Source of the DNA: Knoellia remsis
Lineage (GTDB): Bacteria > Actinomycetota > Actinomycetes > Actinomycetales > Dermatophilaceae
Assembly: GCF_003002895.1 (NCBI RefSeq)
Contig: NZ_PVTI01000024.1
Location: 1 to 61,892 of the forward strand
Direction of reading: 5' to 3'
DNA length: 61,892 bases
This document shows positions 26,776 to 35,024 of this stretch, one piece after another (the first letter of the stretch is position 1; every line of letters starts with the position of its first letter). The notes under the pieces are model-generated. The model ran no database searches. It saw only the letters and a list, made by a program, of their open reading frames with translations, and was not told the origin of the DNA. Both the position numbers and the translations under genes were made by a program.

Positions 26776-27863
26776 GACGCGGCACCCCGGTGTCGCTCCG
26801 CCACGAGCCGCTCCCGGACTGCGGAGCGGTCGACCTTGACGCCGCGACTCGTGAGCGGGAGCTCGTCCCACAGGTGCCAGCGGCGCGGCAGGTGCGTGGG
26901 TGCGACCCGCGTCGAGAGCTCGGAGCGCAGCTGCCGCGGATCGGTCCCGGGGGCGGCGACGACAACGGCCTCGAGGGCCGCACCCAGTTGGGGATGAGGG
27001 GTCCCGACGACGACGGCCTGGCGCACGGCCGGGAGGTCGAGCAGCTCGACCTCGACGTCCCCGCAGAGGACGGTCGCTCCGCCGGTCGTCACGGCGTCGT
27101 CCCCGCGACCCAGGACGACGAGGCCATCGTCGTCGGACCACCGCCCGCGGTCGCCCACTGTCGTCCATCCGACTCGGTCCCGCGTCATCGGGCCTTCACC
27201 GACGGCATAGTCTTGGGCGACCCAGGGGCTGCGCACCCAGATCGCACCCTGCCGCAGCTCCACCTCGACCTCCGGGAAGGGGCTCATCCGGCCGTCCTGC
27301 CGCATCGCGACGAAGCTCAGCTCGGTCGCGCCGTAGTAGTCGACGACGGTCACACCACGCTCCGTGGCGCGCTGCCGGGTGCTTCGCGGGAGCGAGCCGC
27401 CGGCGCACACGACCGTGCGTAGCGCCCCGAGATCGCGGTCGAGCAGCGCCGACAACATCGGCGGAGTGAGGTGGGCGGCCGTGCACGTTGCCGCGGCCTC
27501 TGCCGCGAGGCGGGCGCTCCATCGCTCCAACGGGACGGTCGGCGCTCCGACGTGGGCGCTGTGGGCGAGGGCGAACGCGAAGAGCGAGGAGCGTGGCGGT
27601 GACGGCACGAGCACCCGGTCCTCACCGGTGATGCCGGTGAGCGCGGTGACGTGCTCGTAGGAGCGCTCCCAGGACGCCAGCGTCCGGCGTACCGTGCGCG
27701 GCGTGCCGGTCGTGCCCGACGTGCTCAGCTCCAGGTGTGCGGTCGGTCCGGACCCGACGAGGATGCCGAGCTCGCGGAGCAACAGTCGAGACGGAGAGGG
27801 ACGCACGCCCGCAACGGTCTCACACGGGCACGTGGGGTTACCGGCGGACGGCAGGAACGGCAT
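26772..27863 (-). CDS. Short AMP-forming acyl-CoA ligase
   Basis: Adenylate-forming enzyme of up to 363 residues. The phosphate-binding loop STSGTTGTPRTVRR appears already near residue 47, and DYYGATELSF, TVGDRGRWSDDDGLVVLGR and the catalytic lysine region SRGVKVDRSAVRE follow. Ordinary acyl-CoA synthetases have about 150 residues before the loop; this compact form resembles actinobacterial MenE-type ligases, although no menaquinone gene is near. The start is uncertain: a GTG about 21 codons in, before RPSPSRLLLRELG, may be used instead. Coupled to the thiolase by a 4-nt overlap, it probably activates the acid that the thiolase handles. Confidence 0.82.
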   Translation of the reverse strand: MPFLPSAGNPTCPCETVAGVRPSPSRLLLRELGILVGSGPTAHLELSTSGTTGTPRTVRRTLASWERSYEHVTALTGITGEDRVLVPSPPRSSLFAFALAHSAHVGAPTVPLERWSARLAAEAAATCTAAHLTPPMLSALLDRDLGALRTVVCAGGSLPRSTRQRATERGVTVVDYYGATELSFVAMRQDGRMSPFPEVEVELRQGAIWVRSPWVAQDYAVGEGPMTRDRVGWTTVGDRGRWSDDDGLVVLGRGDDAVTTGGATVLCGDVEVELLDLPAVRQAVVVGTPHPQLGAALEAVVVAAPGTDPRQLRSELSTRVAPTHLPRRWHLWDELPLTSRGVKVDRSAVRERLVAERHRGAAS

Positions 27864-27884
27864 ACGTGCGGCGCGAAGCGCCTC

Positions 27885-27912
27885 GGGAGGGGAGAACCGT
27901 TTCTCCTCTCCC
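27885..27912. promoter_or_regulatory. Inverted repeat before the sugar ABC operon
   Basis: GGGAGGGGAGAA (27885-27896) and TTCTCCTCTCCC (27901-27912) pair over 12 positions with one G-T pair, loop CCGT. It lies in the 117-bp gap between the divergent ligase gene and the ABC operon, 69 bp before the first ABC start. It could be an operator or a transcription barrier; I cannot tell which. Confidence 0.45.
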
Positions 27913-27980
27913 GGCCCGGGTACCAGTTCGTGAGCAGGGGCACCCCCGTCCCGGCTCCCTCGACTCCCTGGAGGTCGACC

Positions 27981-29372
27981 ATGTCAGCTCCCCGCGCGAG
28001 GTTCACCCTCGTCCCCCTCGCCCTCTCGGGCGCCCTGCTCGTCAGCGCCTGCGCCGGAGTCGGAGGCGGCGCCGGCAATGACGACTCGGGCGGTGACGCC
28101 GGAGGTGGTGGCGCCCTCTCCGGCACCCCGAGCGGGTCGCTGAAGATCATGGGTTTCGGTGGCGAGGACGAGGTCGGGCAGTCACGGGTGAAGGCCTTCA
28201 CGTCCGCCTACCCCGAGGTCAAGGTCGCCCAGAACAAGGGCGAGTTCGACGCGCAGCAGTTCCTCACCGCGGTCTCGAGCGGCAACCCGCCGGACCTCGT
28301 CTACATGGACCGCAACCTCATCGGCACCTATGCCGCGAAGGAGGTCGTCCAGCCCCTCACGGACTGTGTCGAGGGCCAGGACATCGACACCGGCCAGTAT
28401 CGACCTGCGGCGATGCGGTCGGTGACCTATGACGACGTGGTCTACGGGATCCCGGAGTTCTACATCGTCCAGACCAACCTCATCGACGCCAAGTCGCTCA
28501 AGGCGGCTGGCGTCGACCCCAAGGCCATCCAGACGCAGGACTGGGACGCCCTCGACAGGACGGCGACGCAGCTCTTCGAGAAGTCCGGCACCAAGATCGG
28601 TCGCGTCGGCTACGACCCCAAGCTGCCCGACTCGTTCCCGCTGTGGGCGCTCATCAACGGTGCCGAGCTCGTCAAGGAGGACGGCTCGCCGAACCTCAAC
28701 GACCCCAAGGCGGTCGAAGCCCTGGCCTACGCCACGAGCCTCGTCGAGAAGCAGGGTGGCTGGACGAGCTTCAAGGCGTTCCGCGACAGCTTCGACATCT
28801 TCGGTGACAGCAACCCGCTCACCAAGGGCACCATCACGGCGTTCCCGATGGAGAACTGGTACGTCAACGTGCTGCGCGACTCCATCCCCGCCGGGCTCCA
28901 GCTCACCGCCACCCCCATCACCGACCGCGAGGGCGAGACGGTGAGCACCCTCGGCGGCTCGACCTGGGCCATCCCGAAGGGTGCGAAGAACCCCACCGCC
29001 GCGTGCGCGTGGATGAAGACGATGACCTCCACCGAGACCTGGCTCAAGGCCGCCGAGGCGCGGATGGCCAAGGTCAAGGAGGACAAGAGCTTCTTCACCG
29101 GGCTCTTCACCGCGAACACCGCCGCCGACGAGCAGATCAGGGAGAAGTACCTCACCGCCGCGCCCGACGCCGGCTTCGACACCGCCATCAACGCCTTCTA
29201 CGACACGCTCGACAAGGCGACGGCGCTCAACCCGTCCCCGGCCGGCGCCGAGATCGACGCTGCCTGGAAGAGCGCCGTCGCGCGCACGCTCGGCGGCCAG
29301 GACGCCAAGGCGTCGCTCGACCAGGCCCAGAAGGAGGCCACGACCGCGTTCGAGAAGGCGCGCCGTGGCTGA
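27981..29372 (+). CDS. Sugar ABC transporter substrate-binding lipoprotein
   Basis: Extracellular solute-binding protein (family 1) of 463 residues. The lipoprotein signal peptide ends in LLVSACAG. A Gly/Asp-rich tether (GGGAGNDDSGGDAGGGG) precedes the binding fold. Family features include PDLVYMDRNLIGTYAAKEVV, YGIPEFYIVQTNLID and AFPMENWYVNVL. The ligand is probably a mono- or oligosaccharide of the CUT1 type, not identifiable here. GGAGG lies 8 nt before the ATG. Its stop codon overlaps the first permease gene by 8 nt. The upstream frame is open but carries no signal peptide. Confidence 0.92.
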   Translation: MSAPRARFTLVPLALSGALLVSACAGVGGGAGNDDSGGDAGGGGALSGTPSGSLKIMGFGGEDEVGQSRVKAFTSAYPEVKVAQNKGEFDAQQFLTAVSSGNPPDLVYMDRNLIGTYAAKEVVQPLTDCVEGQDIDTGQYRPAAMRSVTYDDVVYGIPEFYIVQTNLIDAKSLKAAGVDPKAIQTQDWDALDRTATQLFEKSGTKIGRVGYDPKLPDSFPLWALINGAELVKEDGSPNLNDPKAVEALAYATSLVEKQGGWTSFKAFRDSFDIFGDSNPLTKGTITAFPMENWYVNVLRDSIPAGLQLTATPITDREGETVSTLGGSTWAIPKGAKNPTAACAWMKTMTSTETWLKAAEARMAKVKEDKSFFTGLFTANTAADEQIREKYLTAAPDAGFDTAINAFYDTLDKATALNPSPAGAEIDAAWKSAVARTLGGQDAKASLDQAQKEATTAFEKARRG

Positions 29373-30345
29373 GGCACTCGTCGGTGCACCGGCGGTGGCC
29401 CGGGAGAGTCGCCGACGCCGGTTCGGCGGAGGGTTCGGTGGACGGTCCGGTGGACGGGCGTCGGAGGGCCGGGCGGCCCTGCTCTTCATCTCGCCGTGGA
29501 TCTTCGGTTTCGTCGTCTTCACGGCCGGGCCGATGCTCGTCAGCCTCGTGCTCTCGTTCACCGACTACTCGCTCGTGGGCGACACCGAGGGTGTCGGCAC
29601 CGCGAACTACCGCGAGCTGCTGTCCGACCCACGGGTGGCGCAGTCCCTCTCGAACACGTTCATCTATGCCGCGCTGTTCGTCCCCCTCGGCACGGTCGTC
29701 GCCCTCGGCCTGGCCATGTTGCTGGCCCGCGTCGGTCGAGCGAGCGGGTTCTTCCGGACCGCGTTCTACCTGCCCGAGATGACACCGGCGGTCGCCGCCG
29801 GAGCGCTGTTCCTGTTGCTGCTCAACGGGCAGAGCGGCCTCGTCAACGCCGTGCTCGGCTGGTTCGGGATCGACGGCCCCAACTGGACCACCGACCCGGC
29901 GTGGCTCAAGCCCTCACTCGCCATGGTGAGCCTCTGGTCGATGGGCGGCACGATCGTCATCTACCTCGCGGCGCTCAAGAACGTCCCGCGCCAGCTGCAC
30001 GAGGCGGCGATGCTCGACGGGGCCGGGCCGGTCCGCCGGTTCTTCCACGTCACGCTGCCGATGATCTCGGGGGCGGTGTTCTTCACCGTCATCACGAACA
30101 CCATCGCGGCGCTGCAGATGTTCGACCAGGCGTACACGATGTTCTACGGCCCCCAACAGAGCGAGACGGCGTCCGACGAGTCGCTCGTCTACATGGTCTA
30201 CCTGTTCCAGAACGCCTTCCAGTTCTTCAAGATGGGCTTCGCCTCGGCGATGGCCTGGCTGCTCTTCGTCATCATCCTCGTGATCACCGTTGTCCAGCTC
30301 AAGGTCGGCAACCGGCTCGTCCACTACGAAGGTGAGGGGCGATGA
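29365..30345 (+). CDS. Sugar ABC transporter permease (MalF-like)
   Basis: Inner-membrane permease of 326 residues with six predicted helices after a Gly/Arg-rich N-terminal tail of about 35 residues (RRRFGGGFGGRSGGR). The ATPase-contact loop carries the EAA signature as LHEAAMLDGAGPVRRFFHVTLP. It forms the heterodimeric channel with the next gene product. GTG start inside the end of the binding-protein gene; stop overlaps the next ATG (ATGA). Confidence 0.92.
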   Translation: MAEALVGAPAVARESRRRRFGGGFGGRSGGRASEGRAALLFISPWIFGFVVFTAGPMLVSLVLSFTDYSLVGDTEGVGTANYRELLSDPRVAQSLSNTFIYAALFVPLGTVVALGLAMLLARVGRASGFFRTAFYLPEMTPAVAAGALFLLLLNGQSGLVNAVLGWFGIDGPNWTTDPAWLKPSLAMVSLWSMGGTIVIYLAALKNVPRQLHEAAMLDGAGPVRRFFHVTLPMISGAVFFTVITNTIAALQMFDQAYTMFYGPQQSETASDESLVYMVYLFQNAFQFFKMGFASAMAWLLFVIILVITVVQLKVGNRLVHYEGEGR

Positions 30346-31172
30346 CCCGCAGACTCGCCCAGACGGCATACCTCGCGATCCTCCTCGCGGCGACCGCCGC
30401 GTTCGTCTACCCGCTGCTCTGGCTCCTGAGCGCCTCGCTCAAGCCGAAGTCGGACGTCTTCGACAACCGGCTCATCCCCGAGACGATCCAGTGGTCCAAC
30501 TTCGTCGAGGTGTGGCAGGCCGGTCCCGTGCTGCGCTGGCTCGTGAACTCGGTGACCGTCGGGATCATGGCGGCGACGGCGGTGACGCTGTCGAGTGCCC
30601 TCGTGGCCTTCGGGTTCGCGTACTTCCGCTTCCGGGGGCGCAACCTGCTCTTCGGGCTCGTGCTGTCGACGATGATGCTGCCCGGCGCCGTGACGATGAT
30701 CCCGGTCTACCTCATCTGGAACAAGCTCGGCATGGTCGACACCCAGGTGCCGCTGTGGGGGCAGAATCTCTTCGGGACGGCCTTCTACATCTTCCTCCTG
30801 CGGCAGTTCTTCCTCGGTGTGCCGCGCGAGCTCTTCGAAGCCGCGCGCGTCGACGGGTGCAGCTACTTCGGGCTCTTCCGCCGGATCGCGTTGCCGCTGT
30901 GCGCTCCTGCGCTCGTCATCGTGTTCGTCTTCGAGCTCAAGGCGAGCTGGTCCGACCTCATGCGGCCGCTCATCTACCTGCAGACGCCCGAGTACTTCAC
31001 GATGCCGCGCGGGCTCAAGCAGATCGTCGACGCCTACGCCCTGAGCGGCGAGTACCACTGGGAGATCGCGATGGCCGCGACGCTCATCGCGACGGTGCCG
31101 ATGATCATCGCGTTCGCGTTCGCGCAGCGGCAGATCATCGACGGTCTCGCGACGAGCGCCACGAAGGGGTGA
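30342..31172 (+). CDS. Sugar ABC transporter permease (MalG-like)
   Basis: Second permease, 276 residues, six helices, EAA loop RELFEAARVDGCSYFGLFRRIALP. Typical MalG-type N-terminus (AYLAILLAATAAFVYPLLWLLSASLKP begins with its first helix). No ATPase gene follows; in actinobacteria such importers commonly use a shared MsiK-type ATPase encoded elsewhere. A weak hairpin at 31201-31219 follows. Confidence 0.92.
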   Translation: MTRRLAQTAYLAILLAATAAFVYPLLWLLSASLKPKSDVFDNRLIPETIQWSNFVEVWQAGPVLRWLVNSVTVGIMAATAVTLSSALVAFGFAYFRFRGRNLLFGLVLSTMMLPGAVTMIPVYLIWNKLGMVDTQVPLWGQNLFGTAFYIFLLRQFFLGVPRELFEAARVDGCSYFGLFRRIALPLCAPALVIVFVFELKASWSDLMRPLIYLQTPEYFTMPRGLKQIVDAYALSGEYHWEIAMAATLIATVPMIIAFAFAQRQIIDGLATSATKG

Positions 31173-31200
31173 CCCGCGGCAGCCGTGTGACCGGCCCCGG

Positions 31201-31219
31201 CGTCTCAGGAGCCGAGACG
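31201..31219. terminator. Weak hairpin after the ABC operon
   Basis: CGTCTC-AGGAGCC-GAGACG, 6-bp stem, 28 bp after the last permease stop codon. No T-run. Between it and the WhiB gene the sequence holds no recognisable promoter. Confidence 0.35.
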
Positions 31220-31331
31220 ACGGACGTATGCGCAGCGTGGGTCGCCGATGCGTGTTTGTGCGGTGCGACCCGTGGGCAAGTACCACACAAGGCCAGCCCG
31301 TGGGGGCGCCATAGAGGAAAGGACGTTCGAC

Positions 31332-31649
31332 ATGCGTTGGGTCATCCCGAGTCCGGTCTATGACGTGTACGAGTGGCAGGACGACGCTCTGTGCCGCCGT
31401 GTCGAGCCCGAACGGTTCTTCCACGACGACTCCCTGCGCCGCATCGAGCAGCGCCGCCGCGAGGCGTCCGCGAAGCGCATCTGCCAGCGCTGCCCGGTCA
31501 TCCAGGAGTGCCTCGAGCATGCCCTCCAGACCGAGGCGCACGGCATCTGGGGCGGTACCACCCCCGCCGAGCGCGGCCGCATCCGCGCGGCTCGAGCGGC
31601 TCGCGCCACGTCGATGAGTGCGAGCGCCGAGGCGGCCGAACCCGCGTGA
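31332..31649 (+). CDS. WhiB-family iron-sulfur regulator
   Basis: WhiB-like protein of 105 residues. Four cysteines for a 4Fe-4S cluster are at C21, C51, C54 and C60 (DDALC, then ICQRCPVIQEC), with the turn motif GIWGG at 71-75 and an Arg-rich C-terminus for DNA or sigma-factor contact. The family binds the main sigma factor and responds to oxidants or NO. I cannot assign it to a numbered WhiB subclass with confidence. The ATG at 31332 follows GGAAAGGA. The stop codon overlaps the flavodoxin-fold gene start (GTGA), so redox sensing and the flavoprotein are translationally linked. Confidence 0.9.
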   Translation: MRWVIPSPVYDVYEWQDDALCRRVEPERFFHDDSLRRIEQRRREASAKRICQRCPVIQECLEHALQTEAHGIWGGTTPAERGRIRAARAARATSMSASAEAAEPA

Positions 31650-32311
31650 CCCCGGCACCCGCAGACTCGACCACGTCCGCGTCGCCGACGTCGTCGTCCT
31701 CGGACCACCGCCTCACGGCCCTCGCCCTGACGTGCAGCCTCAAGCCGTCGCCCGAGCCGTCGAGCACCGACCTGCTCGCCCAGCAGGTGCTCGACGCACT
31801 CGAGCGCCACGACGTCTCCGGTGAGCTCGTCCGGGTCGTCGACCACGACGTGAAGCCCGGCGTCGACGCGGACATGGGTGACGGCGACGACTGGCCTGCG
31901 CTGCGCGAGAAGATGCTCGCCGCCGACATCCTCGTCCTCGCCACGCCGACGTGGCTCGGACAGCACTCCAGCGTCTGCCAGCGAGTCCTCGAACGCCTCG
32001 ACGCCGAGCTGTCCGACACCGACGACGAGGGACGCCTGCGCACCTACGGCAAGGTCGGCTGCGCTGTCGTCGTCGGCAACGAGGACGGCGCCCACCACAT
32101 CAGCGCGGTGCTCTTCCAAGGCCTCGACGACGTCGGGTTCACCATCCCCGCCGGCGGAGTGACCTACTGGAACGGCGAGGCGATGCACAAGACGGACTAC
32201 CAGGACCTCGGCTCGACCCCCGACGTCACGGCCGAGACGACGAAGACCCTCGCGGCCAACGCCGCCCACCTCGCTCGCCTCCTCAAGGATCAGCCCTACC
32301 CGCCGGCCTGA
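31646..32311 (+). CDS. Flavodoxin-fold NAD(P)H-dependent oxidoreductase
   Basis: FMN-binding reductase-like protein of 221 residues after a Ser/Thr-rich lead. Strand 1 with its phosphate loop reads LTALALTCSLKPSPEPSST, and the isoalloxazine region is LVLATPTWLGQHSSVCQRVLERLD. GAHHISAVLFQGLDDVGFTIP is typical of the NAD(P)H-dependent FMN reductase/flavodoxin family. The GTG overlaps the WhiB stop. Its 3' end overlaps the convergent DUF4118 gene by 16 bp. The physiological substrate is not known. Confidence 0.88.
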   Translation: MTPAPADSTTSASPTSSSSDHRLTALALTCSLKPSPEPSSTDLLAQQVLDALERHDVSGELVRVVDHDVKPGVDADMGDGDDWPALREKMLAADILVLATPTWLGQHSSVCQRVLERLDAELSDTDDEGRLRTYGKVGCAVVVGNEDGAHHISAVLFQGLDDVGFTIPAGGVTYWNGEAMHKTDYQDLGSTPDVTAETTKTLAANAAHLARLLKDQPYPPA

Positions 32312-33129
32312 GGGCGGCGGGCGCGCTGACCGACAGCGCCTCGTGCCCGGAGTGAGTCCGTGCGTGCCGGGTGGCCGACCGGCCTGTCGCTGACTGTCTC
32401 CTCACCGGTCATCTGGTCAGCCAGCAGCGCAGCGGCCCTCAGCGCCTCCCGCGTCGGCCGCACGACGCGAGTGGCGGCGACGAGGTCGAACCGGCCGCGC
32501 GGGCGTGCGTCCCCGACCGGTAGGCACGCGGCGACCTCGGTGGGCAGCCCGTGCCGGGCCACGTCGATCTCGACACCTCCCCGGGCGACGACTCCGTCGC
32601 GACCGATCGTCACTGCGTGCGCCTCGGGCGGTCCCGGCACCCACGCCGCCCGGTCGAGGTCGAGCAGGGCGACGACCTGGGCCTCGATGAACCGGGCGAG
32701 GGCGTCCGGCTCCGGGCGCTCGGCCGCCAACCGGGCCGCGCGCGAGAGTGACTCGAGCCGCGCAGCCTCCTGCGCGGCCCGCGCGTGCCACCGCTGGCCC
32801 GAGATGGCGAGCTCGGTCACGCCCGCTCCCACCATGAAGAGCAGGACCGCCACCTGGACGTCCTCGCCCCCGTCGATGGTGAACGACTCGTATGGCACCG
32901 TGTGGAACCAGTCGAACCACAGGGCGCTCGAGAGTGCGGCCGTCCAGCCCGCCCAGCGGAGCCCGGTCGCGGCCGCGGCGACGACGATGACGACGAGCAC
33001 GAGCGCGACCGTCGCGTGCGGGACGGAGTCGCGAGCGGTCGCGAGACCGGCGGCCGCGAGCAGTGGCGCGAATGCGGCATACGCGACGACGACGGGAGGT
33101 TGCTGGCGGAAGAAGTCGATGATCCCCAT
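32296..33129 (-). CDS. DUF4118 membrane sensor without kinase, next to kdp
   Basis: Membrane protein of 277 residues. Four hydrophobic segments from about residue 11 to 105 form a DUF4118 domain, the membrane module of KdpD (TAALSSALWFDWFHTVPY is its most telling stretch). A helical linker (HARAAQEAARLESLSRAARLA) and a GAF-like domain follow (ARFIEAQVVALLDLDRAAWV). No HisKA or ATPase domain is present and the C-terminus is a short basic tail. The ATG at 33129 is preferred because the domain starts there. It is divergent from kdpF across 141 bp that contain the GTCAAG repeats, so it is probably part of the potassium response; an accessory sensor is inference. Confidence 0.82.
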   Translation of the reverse strand: MGIIDFFRQQPPVVVAYAAFAPLLAAAGLATARDSVPHATVALVLVVIVVAAAATGLRWAGWTAALSSALWFDWFHTVPYESFTIDGGEDVQVAVLLFMVGAGVTELAISGQRWHARAAQEAARLESLSRAARLAAERPEPDALARFIEAQVVALLDLDRAAWVPGPPEAHAVTIGRDGVVARGGVEIDVARHGLPTEVAACLPVGDARPRGRFDLVAATRVVRPTREALRAAALLADQMTGEETVSDRPVGHPARTDSLRARGAVGQRARRPQAGG

Positions 33130-33160
33130 GACCCCATGACGCGCCCGAATGCGCCTGCGG

Positions 33161-33231
33161 GTCAAGGCTCTTGACGCGATCCGTATGCCGCGCGTCAAGA
33201 TCGCATCAAGACGTGTCAGCGCGGCGTCAAG
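33161..33231. promoter_or_regulatory. Putative KdpE operator: phased GTCAAG repeats
   Basis: Direct repeats GTCAAG (33194), ATCAAG (33205), GTCAGC (33215) and GTCAAG (33226) lie 11, 10 and 11 bp apart, so they face the same side of the helix, as expected for an OmpR-type response regulator. A palindrome GTCAAG-GCT-CTTGAC (33161-33175) stands 33 bp (three turns) further left. The block is between the divergent DUF4118 gene and kdpF. Binding by KdpE is inferred from position and geometry. Confidence 0.6.
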
Positions 33232-33270
33232 GCCGACGGCTTCGCATCGTCGCCGTCGTTGACTCGCGGC

Positions 33271-33357
33271 GTGATCGACAACCTCATCGCCGCAGTCATC
33301 GGCCTCTCCCTGGTCGCCTACCTCGTCCACGCGCTGCTCCGTCCGGAGCGCTACTGA
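33271..33357 (+). CDS. kdpF: KdpF, potassium-ATPase small subunit
   Basis: 28-residue single-pass membrane peptide that stabilises the KdpABC complex. It reads MIDNLIAAVIGLSL, continues VAYLVHALL and ends in RPERY, the usual KdpF pattern of one hydrophobic helix and a basic end. GTG start; the stop codon TGA shares a base with the kdpA ATG (TGATG). It is first in the kdp operon and is short enough to be missed by standard gene callers. Confidence 0.9.
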   Translation: MIDNLIAAVIGLSLVAYLVHALLRPERY

Positions 33358-35024
33358 TGAGCGACACCGTCGCCGGGCTCCTCCAGGTCGGAGTCCTCGT
33401 CGCGCTCCTCGTCGCGGTCGGCCTGCCCCTCGGGGCGTGGCTCGCGACGACCGTCACCGACAGCCGCCACTGGCGCGTCGAACGCCTCGTCCACCGCCTC
33501 GTCCGGGTCGATCCCGACTCGCAACAGGGGTGGGCGTCGTATGCCGCGAGCGTCGTCGCGTTCTCGCTCGTCGGGATCATCGCCCTGTTCGCCCTCATCC
33601 TCGCCCAGACCCGGCTCCCGCTCGTGCAGGGCACCGAGGGCATGCAGTGGCACACCGCCCTCAACACGGCCGTCTCGTTCGTGACGAACACGAATTGGCA
33701 GTCGTATGCCGGTGAGGCCGGTGCCGGTCCACTCGTCCAGACCGCGGGCCTCGCCGTGCAGAACTTCGTGTCCGCGGCGGTCGGCATCGCGGTCGCCGGC
33801 GCGCTCATGCGGGCCATCGCGGCGCGGGGGAGTGCGAATCCTGCCGGTGGCTCGGCCGTCGGCAACTTCTGGGTGGACGTCACCCGGGTCGTCGTGCGAG
33901 TCCTGTTGCCCGGGGCGGCGATCGGCGCCGTCCTGCTGCTGCTCGGCGGCGTCGTCCAGAACCTGCGCGCGCCGCTGACCGTGACGACGGTCGATGGTGT
34001 CGAACAGGTCATCCGGGGCGGACTCATCGCCTCGCAGGAGGCGATCAAGGAGCTCGGCACCAACGGTGGCGGCTACTTCAACGCCAACTCCGCGCACCCG
34101 TTCGAGAACCCGACGCCGCTGACGAACCTGCTCGAGATCTTCCTCCTCCTCGTCATCCCGTTCGCCCTGACCCGCACCTTCGGCATCGTCGTCGGCGACC
34201 GCCGCCAGGGCTGGGCGCTCGGTGCGTTCGCCGGGGTGCTCTGGCTCGGCTCGGTCGCCCTGACGACGTGGGCCGAGCTGAGCGCGGCCACCGGCCCGGG
34301 CGGCTCCATGGAGGGCAAGGAGGTTCGCTTCGGCCTGTGGGGCTCGAGCCTCTTCGCCGCCTCGACGACCGGCACCTCGACCGGCGCCGTCAACTCGATG
34401 CACGAGAGCTACAGCCCGTTGGGGGGTGGTGTCCTGCTGGGCAACATGCTCCTCGGCGAGATCTCGCCCGGCGGTGTCGGGTCCGGGCTCTACGGGATCG
34501 TCGTCATCGCGCTGCTGTCGGTCTTCGTCGCCGGGCTCATGGTCGGGCGCACCCCGGAGTACCTCGGCAAGACCATCGGACGGCCGGAGATCACCTGCGC
34601 CGCGCTCTACACGCTCGTCATGCCGGTCCTCGTCCTCGGGCTGACCGGCGCCTCGCTCGCCCTCGACGGACCCCGCGAGGCGATGACCGCCTCCGGCCCA
34701 CGAGGTCTCACCGAGGTGATGTACGCCTACGCGTCGGCCGCCAACAACAACGGCAGCGCCTTCGCCGGGCTCGGCGCCGACAACCCCTGGCACAACCTCA
34801 CCCTCGCCGCCGCCATGCTGCTCGGCCGGTTCGTGCCGATGCTGCTCGTCATCCGCCTCGCCGGCCTGCTGGCGGCGCAGCAGCCCCGCCCGGCCACCGC
34901 CGGGACCATGCCGACGCACACCCCGCTCTTCGTCGGGCTGCTCCTCGGCATCGCCCTCGTCCTCGCCGGGCTCACCTTCTTCCCGGCACTCGCCCTCGGA
35001 CCCCTCGCGGAGGCCCTCTCATGA
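33357..35024 (+). CDS. kdpA: KdpA, potassium-binding subunit
   Basis: Channel-like subunit of the high-affinity K+-ATPase, 555 residues, about ten membrane helices. The four pore-loop repeats are visible: [49 protein letters not shown] and [15 protein letters not shown], containing the selectivity-filter glycines. Start at ATG 33357, directly at the kdpF stop. The stop codon overlaps the kdpB start (ATGA), so subunit synthesis is coupled. Confidence 0.97.
   Translation: MSDTVAGLLQVGVLVALLVAVGLPLGAWLATTVTDSRHWRVERLVHRLVRVDPDSQQGWASYAASVVAFSLVGIIALFALILAQTRLPLVQGTEGMQWHTALNTAVSFVTNTNWQSYAGEAGAGPLVQTAGLAVQNFVSAAVGIAVAGALMRAIAARGSANPAGGSAVGNFWVDVTRVVVRVLLPGAAIGAVLLLLGGVVQNLRAPLTVTTVDGVEQVIRGGLIASQEAIKELGTNGGGYFNANSAHPFENPTPLTNLLEIFLLLVIPFALTRTFGIVVGDRRQGWALGAFAGVLWLGSVALTTWAELSAATGPGGSMEGKEVRFGLWGSSLFAASTTGTSTGAVNSMHESYSPLGGGVLLGNMLLGEISPGGVGSGLYGIVVIALLSVFVAGLMVGRTPEYLGKTIGRPEITCAALYTLVMPVLVLGLTGASLALDGPREAMTASGPRGLTEVMYAYASAANNNGSAFAGLGADNPWHNLTLAAAMLLGRFVPMLLVIRLAGLLAAQQPRPATAGTMPTHTPLFVGLLLGIALVLAGLTFFPALALGPLAEALS

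Noticed and set aside
27651-27980. N-terminal extension of the sugar-binding protein
   Set aside because: The open frame upstream overlaps the ligase gene antisense; the signal peptide and ribosome site fix the start at 27981.
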